Assembly (NCBI GenBank): GCA_030077755.1
Contig: JAQJZZ010000011.1
Coordinates: 1,116,001-1,180,000 of the forward strand
From: Filosporella fistucella
Taxonomy: Eukaryota > Ascomycota > Leotiomycetes > Helotiales
Direction: 5' to 3'
Length of the DNA: 64,000 nucleotides
Both the position numbers and the translations under genes were made by a program. Below are positions 11,965-24,967 of the stretch, one piece after another (positions within the stretch are counted from its first letter, which is position 1; each line of letters starts with the position of its first letter). The notes under the pieces were generated by a model. It saw only the letters and a list, made by a program, of their open reading frames with translations. It ran no database searches and was not told the DNA's origin.

Positions 11965-13833
11965 TCAACCTCCGTATTCACTTCCACTTTCACTCAGCTC
12001 AGTATCGCTTTCTTCAGTCTCTTCATCATCGTCCTTGCCTTTCTCTACCCGCTTATTCTTTCGTTTATTGCCAATGCCGCCAGGGTTGTTTCGCTTTCGC
12101 TTCGTTCCAGCTCCAGCTTTCGCTGTTTTCGTTGCATCTGCCTCTTCGCCTTTTTTGACTCCGTCATCTTCATCCCCATCTTCAATAGCATCATCATCCG
12201 TTTCGGAAGTATTCATCACCTTTGGGCCTTTTCGTTTTCCAGTCCTGGTAACTAGATGTTCAATAGGGCAAACGGTTTTGTCCCATTCCTTTGAACCTGG
12301 ACTTGTACTTCCTCGACATCTTCCGCATGTCTTTCCATGGCGAAGAAACAACTGATGAAGGGAGTACTTGAGATGAGCAGGCACACGAACCTCGCAGTGA
12401 CTGAAGCATTTGTCGGGGGTCGCGTTGGCGGGTACCCAACCAAGCCATTTGCAGTGACGCAGGACATGAGTATCAACTGCAAAGCTGGGCCTCTTCATGC
12501 AGAATAAAATGACACAGGAGGCTGTCTTCACTCCAATTCCTGGCAACTTCGTCATTTCATCCATTGCTTCATCCGTTGTCATCTCAAAGACATGATCCAT
12601 AGACAGCATATTTTCCTTATAACGTGCAAGTTCAGCATCCTTTGCTTGTTTAGTTTCGTGATCAGCAGCGAGAATATTGGCAGGCTCTCCTGTCTCTCTC
12701 TCCTTGAGTAAAGCATCGCGACGTTCACAATTCTGCTCATATACCATGGTAAGAATCTTCTTGATATCGGTCCCTTTGACCTTCGCGAGACCACCAGCCT
12801 TGATAGAATCGATAACTGATTCAAGATCTGCTTTATTGACAGCTTCCCAATTCACGCTTCCGATGCCAACGCCAGAAGTCCGAAGACCAAATTTGTCCTT
12901 AAGACCTTTCAATGCCATGTTAGAATTGTGAGCGGTTGTTGATGCACTAAGGCGAGTTCTAAGGATTGCATCGAGTAGATCAGGAACTTCACCACAGCCA
13001 GTAACTTCCATGGATGGTGGTGGGATCTCTTTTGGAGGCATAACTTCACCATGAAGCTCGGAAAGCAGTCGATTAACCTCTTCGCATTGTTCGGGTGTTG
13101 GAGCCAGAAGATCTGGGTAAGGAGATTCGCCAGGAGTCAGGCCATATGGATGCTTTTTGACCTTCTTTTTCTTCTTGGGTTGATTCTCCGCCGTATCAAT
13201 CAATTCTTCCACTTTTTCAATAACGTCAGCAGACTCGTCAAGCTTCTTGGTTCGTGGAGCTCGTTTCTTTTTTTGGGCGGGGTTGTTCAACTCCTTGGAT
13301 TTTTCGTCCGATATATCCTGCTCCAACTTAATTTCATTATCGTCCCTAACCTCGTCCGAGCCATCCTGCTCAGGCTTGATAGTGCTCGTGCTCTTTTCCT
13401 CGTCCACATTTCCCTGCCCAACTTTAACAATCTTTGCCTTCGTCTTATCTTTCGATCTATCTTGAGTAGCCTTCGCGATTTTCCCTCTTTTTCCAGGCTT
13501 TTTATTCACTGGAATCGTTTTGAGTAATTCGGGAGTGACAGGGTCGACCTTAGCACCCTCCTGCTTTCCCAATCCATGCGGTAAAATGTCCCATCCACCT
13601 TTGACTGGCTCCTGTACTATGCGAAAGTCAGTACTTCACCTGAAACAGTAGACTAAGAATCTATGGAATGGGGATCGTGTAGAAACACATTCCTAAGGTG
13701 ATGCCTCATAATATCGTGCAGCACGAGTGATGGAGCACATGTTGTCAAGATACAATCGAAAAGATGATGCACTGGTGGTAGGTAAATACATACCAACTTT
13801 CTCGGCGCGAGCCGCTCTCCGTGTGTTGACCAT
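11965..13833 (-). CDS. HhH-GPD superfamily base-excision DNA glycosylase
   Basis: Excises damaged bases in nuclear DNA repair. Exon 1 is 13833-13794 (MVNTRRAARAEK) and exon 2 is 13616-11965, separated by a 177-nt intron with a GTATGT donor, TACTGAC branch and TAG acceptor. Product 563 aa. The first third is Lys/Glu-rich and disordered, with basic runs that look like nuclear localisation signals. The helix-hairpin-helix is seen as LPGIGVKTASCVILF, followed by the catalytic aspartate in FAVDTHV. Downstream, Cys residues in CGRCRG and TVCPIEH lie where endonuclease III proteins carry an Fe-S cluster, but the spacing is unusual and I cannot say a cluster forms. The C-terminus is a long acidic and basic low-complexity tail. 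Which lesion it removes cannot be told from sequence. The second exon alone lacks an ATG, so the small first exon is needed. Confidence 0.88.
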
Positions 13834-15530
13834 CCTTCCACAGCAGAACAAGGACTCGGAAGGTCGCAGCCTTGTTCCACGAAGTCGAATCGCGCAGGGT
13901 ATACGTCTAAATGAATGTATTTTGAGAAATTCCAGAGTGCTTCTTCGGTATAAGTGACGTAGTACTGAGGATGAAAAGGAAATTGGAATCCCGTGATGAA
14001 GTGGTGAGAAGAAAATGAAAATTGGAGTGAAGCACAAAGTAAATAGATGAAAGATCACGCATGCGAGGCTGCGATCGAGATACAAGCCCCACTCTTTTGT
14101 GGAAGCGTCATGGACCCATCAGGTTGGGACCTGCGTGCTGGAGGCGCATGGCGCATCGTGCGTGGCTAAGTAGGCTAGCGGGGGTCTACGGATACCTGCT
14201 GTGTAAAGTGACCATCAAAGGAGCAGGATCACTAATAAATTACTACAGGTACCTGATTTGGGTGTCTTCCTACCAATATACAAAAGTTAGCTTTCCGTAA
14301 GGTACTTATGAACCAAGCAGTGCCATTCATGTGTATTTCTTCATTTGAGAGAGCTATTCGATCCACTGGCTCTCAGTTGACTTTTGGTACATCCGGAGAA
14401 AGGTTGAGATATAAACAAACGTACAAGTAGGTATTTATGGCATGCTTCATCCGCTGCCATTACAATTGACAAACTATACCTAGTATTTGTATGATTACTA
14501 TGAGACACTGTGAACTAGTTCGTAGAAGAGAGGTAGTGAACACACAACCTTGAGTTCGACAAGACCTAAACCCTGGGTTCCCCTCGTTCCACACTCTTGC
14601 CCTTAGTAGACTCTTCAGGGGCTTCATCCCAGTAAAATAAAAGATTCAAATCGAAAGAACATGACTTCACAATACGGTACGGACCGTCTCTTGTTCCTCC
14701 CCAGATTCTAATACGGAAGGCTTTCTTTCCATCCCTACCTCGTTACCCACCAAGTCCTCGTTACCCACCAAGTCAGCCAACATCCTCCCAACGTCCCCAG
14801 CTCCACCACAACTCCACAAAAGCAGCAAAAACAACAGTCAAAAACATACAACAGCAGGTATTCGCTGATGGTCACCCACTCAACTACTAATCTGCCGATC
14901 TACAACTTAGATATGGGAGAGCGGACGGGATCCCTCGCTTCTTGTAGTCTATGGTCGTATGTGACAGGTGTGGCCTTATCTGAAAACATGTATCGCGTGG
15001 CAGAGTGTGATAAAAATTGAGGAGAGAGCGTGGGTATGATATTGGGGCAAGGAGTGGATGAGTGGGAACGACGCTGTTGATCTCGAGTTGTGTTGACCTA
15101 GGTGCTAGTCCAGCTGTGCTGAAAGGAAAAGGCTTACTACACTTGTGTTTCCAAAAGTCAAATATATTAGCTGTGGAAAAGATCGTCGAGAATGTTTCTT
15201 GAAGCCCACCGGGCCAGAACAAACTTGCGTGGTGAACCAATTATGGTATCGTGTCGTCGGAGTCGGGGATCGCGATTAGATAGGTCACTGAAACAGTGGA
15301 AGATTTGATACGACATTAAAGAACATGGTAATGTGTGAAAGCTAGTGTATAAAAAGTCTGTTAAGACGTCCAGTGCTAACAAGCACAGATGCTGAGGCTT
15401 TCACTTGGCAGGTATCACAAATGAATTTCAAAGCAAGAACTTCTATTGAACCAACGCCACTATAAAATGATACAGCCACTCCAAAGTGCCCCAAATCCAA
15501 TACAGTCTGATATATGTGCCATGTAAAGTT
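13834..15530. other. intergenic spacer of 1.7 kb
   Basis: Promoter of the glycosylase gene and 3' region of ADE4. Contains one 18-bp perfect tandem duplication (listed separately). No supported gene was seen. Confidence 0.5.
14739..14774. repeat. perfect 18-bp tandem duplication
   Basis: The unit CTCGTTACCCACCAAGTC occurs twice back to back (14739-14756 and 14757-14774) without a mismatch, implying a recent slippage event in non-coding DNA. Confidence 0.9.
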
Positions 15531-17360
15531 CTACTCATAACCTCGTTGTGGTTCGGTAGCAAAGTTATGTAAGCTATCATCATTGTCAGCGAGTGTTTGA
15601 ACTGTTTTGTCCAATAATGCATACCTAATATCATGACGATCTCTAACAGGTGGTGTACCAGATTCCTCACGCTCTCTCTTGCGCCTAGCATTTCCATTTG
15701 TATCACCATTGGCCTTGCCATTGGTAGTCGACCGAGTTGCATTGACAATTTGGCCGTGGCTATCAATTTTGATGCCTTGAGTGACAATATCAAATTCTTT
15801 GTCCCCAGCAATACCATGCATAATCGCCTCCTTAGCACTCTCAACCATTTTCATCTTCTTGCTCTCCCCACGCACCCGCTCCAAATGCTCGAAATATCCA
15901 TCGGTGACAGGGGTAACATATTTGCCACAGAAAACTCCGACTTCAAATTCCTGTGACAAGCCACGAGGTGACTCTTCAGCACACGCCAGTTTCAAGTCTG
16001 CAAGAGATTGGTATATCACTTCTTCAGCTCCAATGTGTTCAGCAATTGCAAGTCTGTCCCTGTTATGGGCAACAAGCTCCATGGGAGAAGCAAGATCAAT
16101 ACCGTAAATGTGGGCATGGGTGATTGGCGGAGCGCTGGAAGCAAAAATAACTTTCTTCGCACCAGCTTCACGAGCCATACTAACAATCTCTCGGCTAGTG
16201 GTTCCTCGGACAATACTGTCATCGACAAGAAGAACGGTACGGCCCGCGAATTCCGAGGGAATGGCACTCAACTTTCTTCGAACAGATTTTTGGCGGGCTC
16301 CTTGACCAGGCATGATGAATGTTCGGAAAACGTAACGATTCTTGACAAATCCTTGGCAGTACGGTATCTTGAGTCGTTCTGACAAGCTTGCGGCTGATGT
16401 ATTTGATGTTTCAGGAATAGGAATGACCACGTCGATTTCCTTTACGGCATCTGCGCCCAATGTACGGACGATAGTATCGGCGAGCTTGTAGCCCATATTT
16501 TGACGAGTCCGGTGGACACTCATACCATCGATAATCGTGTCCGGTCGTGCGAAATAGACATACTCGAAGATATCAGGAGAGTATGCTAATTGTGGAGACA
16601 CCTGGCGGAATACTGGAGCTGATCCTTTTCGAATGATAACAGCTTGGCCCGGAAGGATATCCACGATATCAACAAAACCTAATTGCTTCAAAGCAACAGA
16701 CTCCGAGGCCATCATGTAGTCAGTAGTCCCCTCCAGTGTTGGAGAGGGACGAGAACCAAGCACAAGCGGGCGAATACCGTAAGGATCGCGGAAGCCAAGA
16801 ATACCAAATCCAGCTAACATTGCCGTACACGCCCAGCCACCAACACATCGTCCGTACATACGGGTCAAGCTGGTGAAGATATCCTCCTCGTTGACACGGG
16901 CCTTACCAGTCTCGTTCAACTCATTGGCAAAGATGTTGAGCATCAGCTCGCTATCACTCTCGGTGTTGATGTGTCTGTGAGCGTCTCTGTCGAGGAACTT
17001 CCGCAGATCTTCGGCATTGATCAAGTTGCCGTTATGCGCAAATGTGATTCCATAAGGGCTGTTGACGTAGAAAGGTTGTGCTTCAGCACTAGCGCTGCTA
17101 CCTGCGGTAGGATATCTCAGATGTCCCAAACCCATGAAACCAGGAAGATCTTGAACTCGGGATCCGTCATGGAAGACTTTTGCTGCCATTCCGTTACCCT
17201 TACATTGGTAGATTCGACCACCAGAAGCACAGGTAGCTATGCCGCAAGCATCCTGACCACGATGTTGAAGATAGTAGAGCGCGTCGTGAAGCTCGGAGGC
17301 TGCGTTGGTCGCAGAAACTTCGTCGATATCCCCAAGGATAAGTCCCAGAATACCGCACAT
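15531..17360 (-). CDS. ADE4: amidophosphoribosyltransferase, first step of de novo purine synthesis
   Basis: Converts PRPP plus glutamine to 5-phosphoribosylamine in the cytosol. The protein begins Met-Cys-Gly-Ile-Leu-Gly, so Cys2 becomes the N-terminal nucleophile of the glutaminase domain after Met removal. The phosphoribosyltransferase domain shows the PRPP-binding motif [13 protein letters not shown] 51-nt in-frame intron (15624-15574, GTATGC donor, GCTGAC branch, ATAG acceptor) near the 3' end contains no stop, so unspliced sequence reads as 609 aa. Splicing gives 592 aa ending in [16 protein letters not shown], a better fit to my memory of the fungal C-terminus. Start chosen because the Cys2 arrangement is obligatory for this family. 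Confidence 0.95.
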   Translation of the reverse strand: MCGILGLILGDIDEVSATNAASELHDALYYLQHRGQDACGIATCASGGRIYQCKGNGMAAKVFHDGSRVQDLPGFMGLGHLRYPTAGSSASAEAQPFYVNSPYGITFAHNGNLINAEDLRKFLDRDAHRHINTESDSELMLNIFANELNETGKARVNEEDIFTSLTRMYGRCVGGWACTAMLAGFGILGFRDPYGIRPLVLGSRPSPTLEGTTDYMMASESVALKQLGFVDIVDILPGQAVIIRKGSAPVFRQVSPQLAYSPDIFEYVYFARPDTIIDGMSVHRTRQNMGYKLADTIVRTLGADAVKEIDVVIPIPETSNTSAASLSERLKIPYCQGFVKNRYVFRTFIMPGQGARQKSVRRKLSAIPSEFAGRTVLLVDDSIVRGTTSREIVSMAREAGAKKVIFASSAPPITHAHIYGIDLASPMELVAHNRDRLAIAEHIGAEEVIYQSLADLKLACAEESPRGLSQEFEVGVFCGKYVTPVTDGYFEHLERVRGESKKMKMVESAKEAIMHGIAGDKEFDIVTQGIKIDSHGQIVNATRSTTNGKANGDTNGNARRKREREESGTPPVRDRHDIRYALLDKTVQTLADNDDSLHNFATEPQRGYE

Positions 17361-20019
17361 TATGTCGAAGCTTGGGGAGATTGCTCTGTTATCTCTTATA
17401 TGATGTTAGCATAGATCGACAGGTTTCTCGAAGAGAAGAATTGCGATGTGGGGTTGGGGTCAGTTCCAAGTTGCTCGTCATGATTTATACGCAGTCTAAC
17501 ATCTTATATTTTTGAGATCATCATACACCATAGAAGAAATTGCTTATACACATCCACAAAAAACGGGCTGTATACTCACATCTAAATTTGTATGCAGAAG
17601 AATTTTCCTGGGTTGCGAAGACACGGAGGACTCGAAACTAGAGAGCCCGATAACGGTCAAAGATAAAGTGAGTCTTTTATTGGCTGGCAGATTTCAACCA
17701 ACAGGAATGGCGTGGCTTTGCCTGGACAAAGAATACAGCCAAGTTTCGATATGCGTTGAGGCACGGCGGAGACTTAAGGCTGTTGGATACATTTTGTAGT
17801 TATTTCTATCCCACTTCAAGATCTGGACTGGCATTAAATAAAATCTTCTCGGTTTCGGCTAGCGATTGGCGCCTTTCCGCCTTCAGCGGGATGTTTGCGG
17901 GGCTGCCCACCGTAAGAGTTGAGAGGATAATAGGACGAAAAGGGAAAGTTTGGTAGTATTTGACTGAAGCAAGGACCATTTTGAAGCGTGTGAAGCAGTA
18001 CTCTAAAAGAGCAACTTTTAAATTGAATCTTTCGAAAAAGAAACTTGTCTGGAATCTATTTGCCTCGGTGAGAGATGGTGCATACAGCTGAAACCCACCT
18101 ACTGTGATTGGTCAATCGTTGCATCGGACTTTGGATGCCGACGTTTCCGTCGCATCTGGTGGGAGTATCTTCAACAACATCAAGGTATGACATACTGACG
18201 TGTACATGCCCTTGTCGCTCGAATGATAGCGCAGCAAGTATGGTTAGCTAGGCTTACCAGAAGAAGAAAAATGTGCCACTTAGATTGTACTGTCCAGAGT
18301 CCTCTGATATTTTTTCCTTCCAGCTTAAGTATGATTTGACTCTTACTCAGCTACCAATCATTCGTCCGTTGAGCTTCTAATAGACCTAACTTCATACGTT
18401 TGCGTGTCCTTCAATCTCCTAAACATGTCAATGGAGCTAAAATAATCTTTTTTTTCGATCCTCTCATTCTACTTAATCTTAAGATATCTGACTACTCATA
18501 ATGCCCGAGTTTTCTATGCTATCCACTAGCTCTTACTGCAGCTCATTTTCAAATGCTAGATGGGTGGATCAAAGGATCTCAAAACATGTCTTTGCGAAAG
18601 GAATGCGTTCTTTTACTTCTCATGATATTAATGTCCATGCCAGACATTAGCTAGAGGATCTTTTTGGCATATCAGCAAATGCCGCAGACACACCCTGTTT
18701 GTGTCAGAGCATTACTGATCAAAAATCAGAAGGTCACTGCTATGCTAGTTAGGTTAGTTTTAGCATAGCCTTTCCATTTTAAATACACCCAGGAATGGTT
18801 ATTTTGCTTGAAACCGATAAATACCGAATGTTAGTCGACCTTTGGTAGTATACCCTTTGCTGCCTTCATTACAAAGAAGGCTAGATTGAAATATTGAATG
18901 GATCACATGCAGGCTGTTTAGAGGTACCCCTTTCAACATATATTGGCCTCAAAGGGTTTGATAAAGCCTTTGCTGTTTTTTAAACCCTATCCTAAGGTTT
19001 AAAGTGTTGTGAGATGGCCCTGGTGTCTTTAGTTCATTCAGGAAAGCGGATGAAATCTGCAATCAGGTCTAACCAAGGAATACGATCAATGAGATGGATC
19101 CGTAGCCACAGCTTGTTATGACCCAAGCTTTAAGGCATCGACCTGACTTCCTGAACGATCTGGAGCGGCCTGATCTTTACACGCATTCGTGAAAGCGACC
19201 TCGTCTCCCCTAGAACGATCCGGAGCGGTTTGATTTCTACATTCATTCAAGAGAGCGACTCGGAACGGCCTGATCTCTACATTGATTCAACAGAACGACC
19301 TCGTCTCTACCATCCCGTACTCAGATTTCAAAACTCACATCCGCAGCCTAAAGAATCTCGTCTCGCCAGACGCAAATCCTTCACCGTCCGAAGACACACA
19401 CTCATACTCTTCAAAGCTGTGTGAAAGTCCTTTTATAAGAAAAAATCTTGCTTATATGCTTCAGTCTCTACACGTTGTTACGATTTGATCAGTTCTAAAG
19501 TCTTTGAGATGCATTGACTTGGAACTCACAGCCCTTAAAGAGACCAACAAATCTTTTGGTCTTTGAACGCTATTGATGCAAGGATGGAATACTCTAATCG
19601 GGGGGGACTTTCGGCCACTGGGAGCCATTCTTTAATGGCTACCAGCGATGATGGCGCTAGAAATATGCTCCCAGGTAGGTCACAGAAGCGTTAAAAAGCA
19701 GTCTATCCCTTCAGGTTGATTTTGTTGACTTACTATAATTAGGTATTCTCCATCCTCCAACACCACAGCACTCCGTTTCAGCAGTGATCAACACTACATC
19801 CTCGTGGATAGTTGCAAACAGGAGCCGCAATCTTCTCGGAACACCAGAACACAACGCCAGCCTCCCCTTTTCACATCGATATTTGTGCCACAAGAGATTG
19901 AAAGTTCAGCAAGGAAGAAGAGAACAAGCAGGCAACGAGTAGCCCAACGGGACCCCGTTGGGCAATAGGGCCTTTTCTACTCCGCAATCCGTGCTCGGGA
20001 TAGGATTGCTGCACATACT
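17361..20019. other. 2.7-kb spacer with short repeats, upstream of the methyltransferase gene
   Basis: No supported gene. Contains a 9-bp inverted repeat with 13-nt loop (18739-18747 / 18761-18769) and an imperfect tandem repeat at 19153-19311. Several parts look AT-rich. The promoters of ADE4 and of the RID-type gene lie at the two ends. Confidence 0.5.
19153..19311. repeat. imperfect tandem repeat, about 2.6 units with 60- and 40-nt steps
   Basis: A unit starting GAACGATCTGGAGCGGCC at 19153 recurs 60 nt later at 19213 as GAACGATCCGGAGCGGTT. A third partial copy follows with a 40-nt step from 19261. Many copy differences are C/T or G/A transitions, as repeat-induced point mutation or deamination would leave. 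The sample is too small to prove this. Confidence 0.7.
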
Positions 20020-22574
20020 ATGCCTTCCTCCACAGCTTCACATTCGGCAATACCCCAGGCATCACGAAGCAAAGACTGCAATGAACCAAATCTTCGGTAT
20101 GAGGTCAAATATAGTGTCTCAGACAGATCCGATAGAGCCAACAGTAGAAGGGAGGAGATCTGTTTGCTTAATGATGACTCTGCAGATGACGGGGATGAAG
20201 ATGACGAGACTCATCCCCTTTCAAGACTAAACCGCAGCCGAGTCAGGCATCCCATAGAGGATGGGGCAGTGATTGAAATAGATGATCTGGATGATGGCGA
20301 TATGAATCATGAAGGAAATGTACTCCGAGTCGCTGATGCATATCAAGAGACATTTCGTAAGTCGGTCAGCTCTACGCAAGATAAGGAAAGAAAAAAGTCT
20401 CTCCAGCTGAAGTCTCCACTACGGAATCCACCCATCACTGGTCTACTCACGAAGGTCAACATATACAGACATGGTATTTTTGATATCAAGGCAGGAGTTA
20501 CGATAGAGACACGAAGAGGTAGTTTTGCGAGAATCAAAGATATTGTTGCAAATCGTTCCACGAAAGCAATTACCATCAGAGCTCATCGCCTTCTGAGGGT
20601 GAAAGATTTTAATGGGTGCCTCGATAAGAAAATGAATGAGCTCGTTCTTTTTACTGAGGTTGATATGGACGATGCTCGGCCGGCCCTCGAGCAAACCGTA
20701 ATCGAGATCTCTGTGCAAGACATCAAATGTGTCCGAGGCGCCCGTATCACTAACCAAAAGTTTCCCCTAGATAGGAATGTTGATACCCGCTGCTTCAGAA
20801 ACAAGGACCAGGTATATCAGGAAGGCGGATTGACATTGCGCTGGAGGTACACAGGTACTTATGTCTCAGCTTCATACAGAGAGAAAAATGAGTTCAAGGA
20901 GCGGGCCCTTGAGCGTTTCCGAGAAGACGAGTGTACCAGCGTTTTTGCTTTATCGGACGATGCCTGTAGGTTCCAATGGCGGGGAGAGACAATTCCGGGG
21001 GGTGCTTTTATTCCAGGACAGGAAAGCAATGAAAGCATCATTCTTCCCGATAGTCCGGTTCTGCAGAGCGTCAGCAACTCGAATGCGCGAAGCCAGATGC
21101 GCCGAGTTTCTACTCTACGTACTGCAAATATGCAAAATGGCGATGGAAAAACTCAACGACGAGAGGCTCGTCCACCAAAGCGCAGAATCTCAAAGCTTTC
21201 TCTGGGAGAGCCCGAGCATGCCCGAAAGCGTCTAGCCAAGATGAGCTTGGAAGAACCCCATGGTAGATCTCGAGATATGTCCGGAGTTATAGATCTGACG
21301 TCTGATTTCGAAATTGCTCACGAACCACCCATCCAACCACGTATAGCAGATCATGCACCTCAACGAAGATTCAGTCGAACACCTTCAATTCCGCAAATAG
21401 TTGATCTCACTAGCTCTGATCTAGCGGACCCGCCACTTCAAGGCAGCATTCGGCAGTCTTTCTCTCCAGTGCCTCCACTGGTTGTCAGAAAGGCTGGCCA
21501 AATGCTCACTTACGGAGATGCATTTTGTGGAGCAGGTGGCTCAACCCGGGGTGCGGTAATGGCAGGCCTGAAAGTCAAATGGGGTTTTGATTTCAACGAG
21601 CATGCTTGCGAGACATGGAGATCAAATTTCCCGAACGCTAAAATTTATCATATGGCTGCTCACGACTTCATTACATCGGCCAGACAAGCAGAATTGCACG
21701 GCAACAAAGACTTGATGAAAGTGGACATCCTGCATTTGTCGCCTCCATGTCAATACTTCTCGCCTGCTCATACTATCAACGGAGTAGATGACGAGATGAA
21801 TGTTGCAAGTCTCTTTGCTGTAGAGGGTGTGATTGAGGTGTCGAAGCCCAGAATTGTTACGTTGGAGCAGACATTTGGCATCATGACCAGTGCTAGATTC
21901 AGGCCCTACTTCAATACCTTGATTCGTATGTTTACAACACACAACTTCTCTGTTCGTTGGGCCATCATTCCTTTGGTTCAATGGGTATGTATCTGACACT
22001 CTTCTCCTGTCCACTTCAGCATCCTTGTACTGACATATCTCAGGGTCTTCCACAGAGACGCAATAGGGTTATCATAATCGCATCATGGTATGTTTCCCAA
22101 TATTTGGCAGCCGAGATTGATACTAAATTTACCAGCCCTGGAGAAAAACTCCCGCGGATGCCCCCAGCGACACATTCTGACCCTGCAGATCCTATTCCTG
22201 GTACTCGGCCATACGTTTCCGTGGACGAAACAATCGAGGCAATACCCCACAATGCGCTAGACCATAATATCGAAGCAGTTCAGTTCACTTCTGGCAGACA
22301 TAATGTTGCCTACGATGGTGGTAAATTCCTGCCACGTGCCATGACAACACACGGAGGACAGAATTACCATCCTTCGGGTGAAAGGGATTTGACATTAAGG
22401 GAGTATGCGAGCTTGCAAGGCTTTCCGGTCGCCCACCAATTCAAGGGCAGCTACCTGAAAAAGCAGATCGGGAATGCGGTGCCGCCTGTCATTGCAAAGG
22501 TTTTGTTTGAGAGTGTGAAGAAGGATCTGGATAGATCAGATGGCATCCTTGAGTCGCCAGAGTTGATCGAGTAG
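20020..22574 (+). CDS. RID: RID/Masc1-family DNA cytosine-5 methyltransferase
   Basis: Putative DNA methyltransferase of the fungal sexual-cycle family that includes Neurospora RID (required for repeat-induced point mutation) and Ascobolus Masc1. Exons 20020-21984 and 22044-22574, with a 59-nt intron carrying a GTATGT donor and TACTGAC branch. Product 831 aa, close to the ~845 aa I recall for RID. The N-terminal half is acidic and Ser/Arg-rich with a possible divergent BAH-like segment around residues 145-265. The methyltransferase domain starts near residue 495. It shows AdoMet motif I (AFCGAGGS), motif IV SPPCQ with catalytic Cys577, motif VI as Glu-Gln-Thr at 616-618, QRRNRV, and motif X GNAVPPVIAK. 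EQT in place of the usual ENV is diagnostic of the RID/Masc1 branch. The gene appears intact. Confidence 0.93.
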
Positions 22575-23845
22575 TTGGGTTGAAGATGGATGGATGATTC
22601 AGGGACTATCTGTATTGTATGGTGGAGTTTTCCTCCTTGATTGTAAGAATACCGAGCTGCTTCAGGGGTTGAAGGATGGAAAACGAGCGACAGCCAAGGA
22701 TTTCAAATGTAATTTAAAGAGTGGATGTGACCAGCAAACGAAAAAATCATGCGACTATTAAGCACTTGATGAACATAAGTGATCACGATCGTTGTGTGGA
22801 CGTGTCATCAGAGAAAGTTCTGACTCTCAAATTGTTTCATTGATAAAAGGGAAACTCTATAGAAACAGAAAATGGTCCTACCTATGGTAGAAGGAAAGCT
22901 GATAGTGGCAACGTAGTAGAGTGTAGTTCCTGAATATGGTCAGCTGAATGCGCTAAAGACTCGTCTCAAGATATTTCGTGACAGAATGCTATGTTGCTCA
23001 GTGATCTTGGTTAGAAATGTTCATGACTTCCGAAGAAGTTCACTATTTTCAGTGCGTTTTTTTTAATCATTGCGAGGAGGCATTGCTCCAAATTGGTTGA
23101 GGAATAGAGGTAGACCTACGATAGCTTTCCCTCACGCCTGACTTCCTCCTGTCGGAATTGCGGCAAACCTCATGCAGTATAATCATTACGGAGTGGGTGC
23201 CATGCTGGAGCAGCTTGTGTGAAGTACAATCGAGTCCTTTGAGAGCTTAGTCAGTAAGAAGTCATCCTAGTGCAGGAGCAAAATAGCTGTTGTAGAAAAG
23301 GAAAATCTTCAGGATATGTAAGAATAAATCTCATCCGCATGAACCCTTTAGCTACCCCGGCGAGGGTGCCAGCGAACACGGTCGATCGCAAATTATATCA
23401 TCATCAGATGGGAAGGGGGATAAAAAAGGCAGAAGTCATGAACGTACCAGTTCCTATGAAGCTGGAAGCTGCGCATCAATCATATCAACAAATAAACAGC
23501 ATCACTGCGCATCAAAAGTCGCTTGGAATAGAAAATAATACCTCTGGAGTCCAATGTTGAAGGTAAAGTTGTATTGAAGAAAGGAAAGTTTCTGGAGATT
23601 GAAGTTTTGAAGTTCTTGAGAGCTTCGGTTTTAGCTTCGCGCTAATGCTATCATGCCTGAGGCCACAAGGAAATTTTTAGGGCTCTTGCTCGCTTGGCCA
23701 TCCACATTCACGATTTTTGAATTTGCACCAGCGACATTTCTTCAAGCAACGACTAACCCCTCGACAATAGCGCCCAGTACGTTCCACCACTTTCCTCTCG
23801 ATCTACGAACCCTTCACTAATACGATTAATTCAGAATCATTCACA
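22575..23845. other. intergenic spacer before the eL14 gene
   Basis: 3' region of the methyltransferase gene and the promoter and 5' leader of the eL14 gene. Pyrimidine-rich stretches (CTTTCCTCTC) lie just upstream of the start, as often seen for ribosomal-protein genes. No other gene is supported. Confidence 0.5.
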
Positions 23846-24349
23846 ATGGGTGACGCAGAAATCAAGGCATCGTCATGGAGACTGGTGGAGGTTGGCCGCA
23901 TTGTTTTGATCGCAACCGGACCCTCTGAGGGAAAGTTGGCAACAATCGTTGAGATCATCGACCACAAGCGTGTATGTGACATTTGAATGGGAAAGCAAAG
24001 CATGGATTTCGAGTACTGACTGCGCATAAAGGCTCTCATCGATGGACCTTCAACCGAGACCAAGACCGCCGTTCCCCGTCAAGCTATCGCACTTTCGCAT
24101 CTTATCCTCACACCTTTGGTCCTCGAGAAATTGCCCCGTGGTGCCCGTACTGGAGCAGTCAAAGCACAATGGGAGAAGGCCGGTATTGAGGCAAAGTGGC
24201 AGGAGAGCACATGGGCCAAGAAGCGCAGCCAAAAGGAGCGGAGACGAGCATTGACCGATTTCGAGCGATTCAAGGTTATGCGACTGAGGAAGCAAGCACG
24301 TTTCGAGGTCCGGAAGTCGTTGGCCAAAGTCAAGTCTTCTGCAAAATAG
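23846..24349 (+). CDS. RPL14: 60S ribosomal protein eL14
   Basis: Structural protein of the large ribosomal subunit. Exons 23846-23971 and 24032-24349 with a 60-nt intron (GTATGT donor, GTACTGAC branch). Product 147 aa. The N-terminus carries the eL14 beta-barrel: [12 protein letters not shown], then [20 protein letters not shown]. The C-terminal part is the basic helical segment with [21 protein letters not shown]. Length and composition match the fungal family. It heads a run of three same-strand, presumably highly expressed genes. Confidence 0.96.
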
Positions 24350-24967
24350 AAGGTGGATAGATTTGGGCTTTCGATTGTGACTGCATTGGGTTGCTGGATT
24401 CCTTGCTTCTTAAGGGGCTTTGTATCCTACGTCAATATTTGACAGGCGTCTGAGCATAGGGGCTTCAAAAGACAATGAAGTGCTTCATGGAACATTTTAT
24501 AATCCTGTCTAAGTGCTGCACTGAAACTTTGAGACTGCTATTACTTGTTTGGAGTGATCTAAATGCCAAACCGAAATTCGAATCTCTCCTTCCGTATTGA
24601 AACTAGATAGGTTCTGTATCGGCAGACTTTATATGAGATAATCGGAAATACAAATTTCCTATGTGAATCGAATTGCTTGTTGAAATATATCGAGTACAGT
24701 TGACATCCGGCCTAAAATACCTAAGCGAACGATTTCACACCCTCACAAAGCTTCCTCCATCGAGTCCTCCAACAAGGTGACAACATCTACACCTCCCACA
24801 CTCCATAATCCCAGGTCAGTCATTCAAAAATCAATCCCCCTGATTATCACGAAGTTCCCGCTGGTTTCTTGGGTCTCTTAAATCCTGCGGGGTACCGGCG
24901 CACACAAACAAATTTATCAAATAAAACCACCGCAGCTAATTCTCCTTTGACAGACATACCACCCACC
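24350..24967. other. spacer between eL14 and NAC-alpha genes
   Basis: eL14 3' region followed by a C- and A-rich 5' leader for the NAC-alpha gene. No separate gene was seen. Confidence 0.6.

Noticed and set aside
14887..15382. Minus-strand open frames of 117 and 71 codons downstream of ADE4
   Set aside because: Low-complexity composition, no conserved motif, and no exon links to a neighbour.
17512..17956. Two overlapping open frames upstream of ADE4
   Set aside because: No domain, no splice partners, and located in the ADE4 promoter region.
23270..23560. 96-codon frame before the eL14 gene
   Set aside because: No domain recognised, starts in an unconvincing context, and is not splice-linked to the ribosomal gene.
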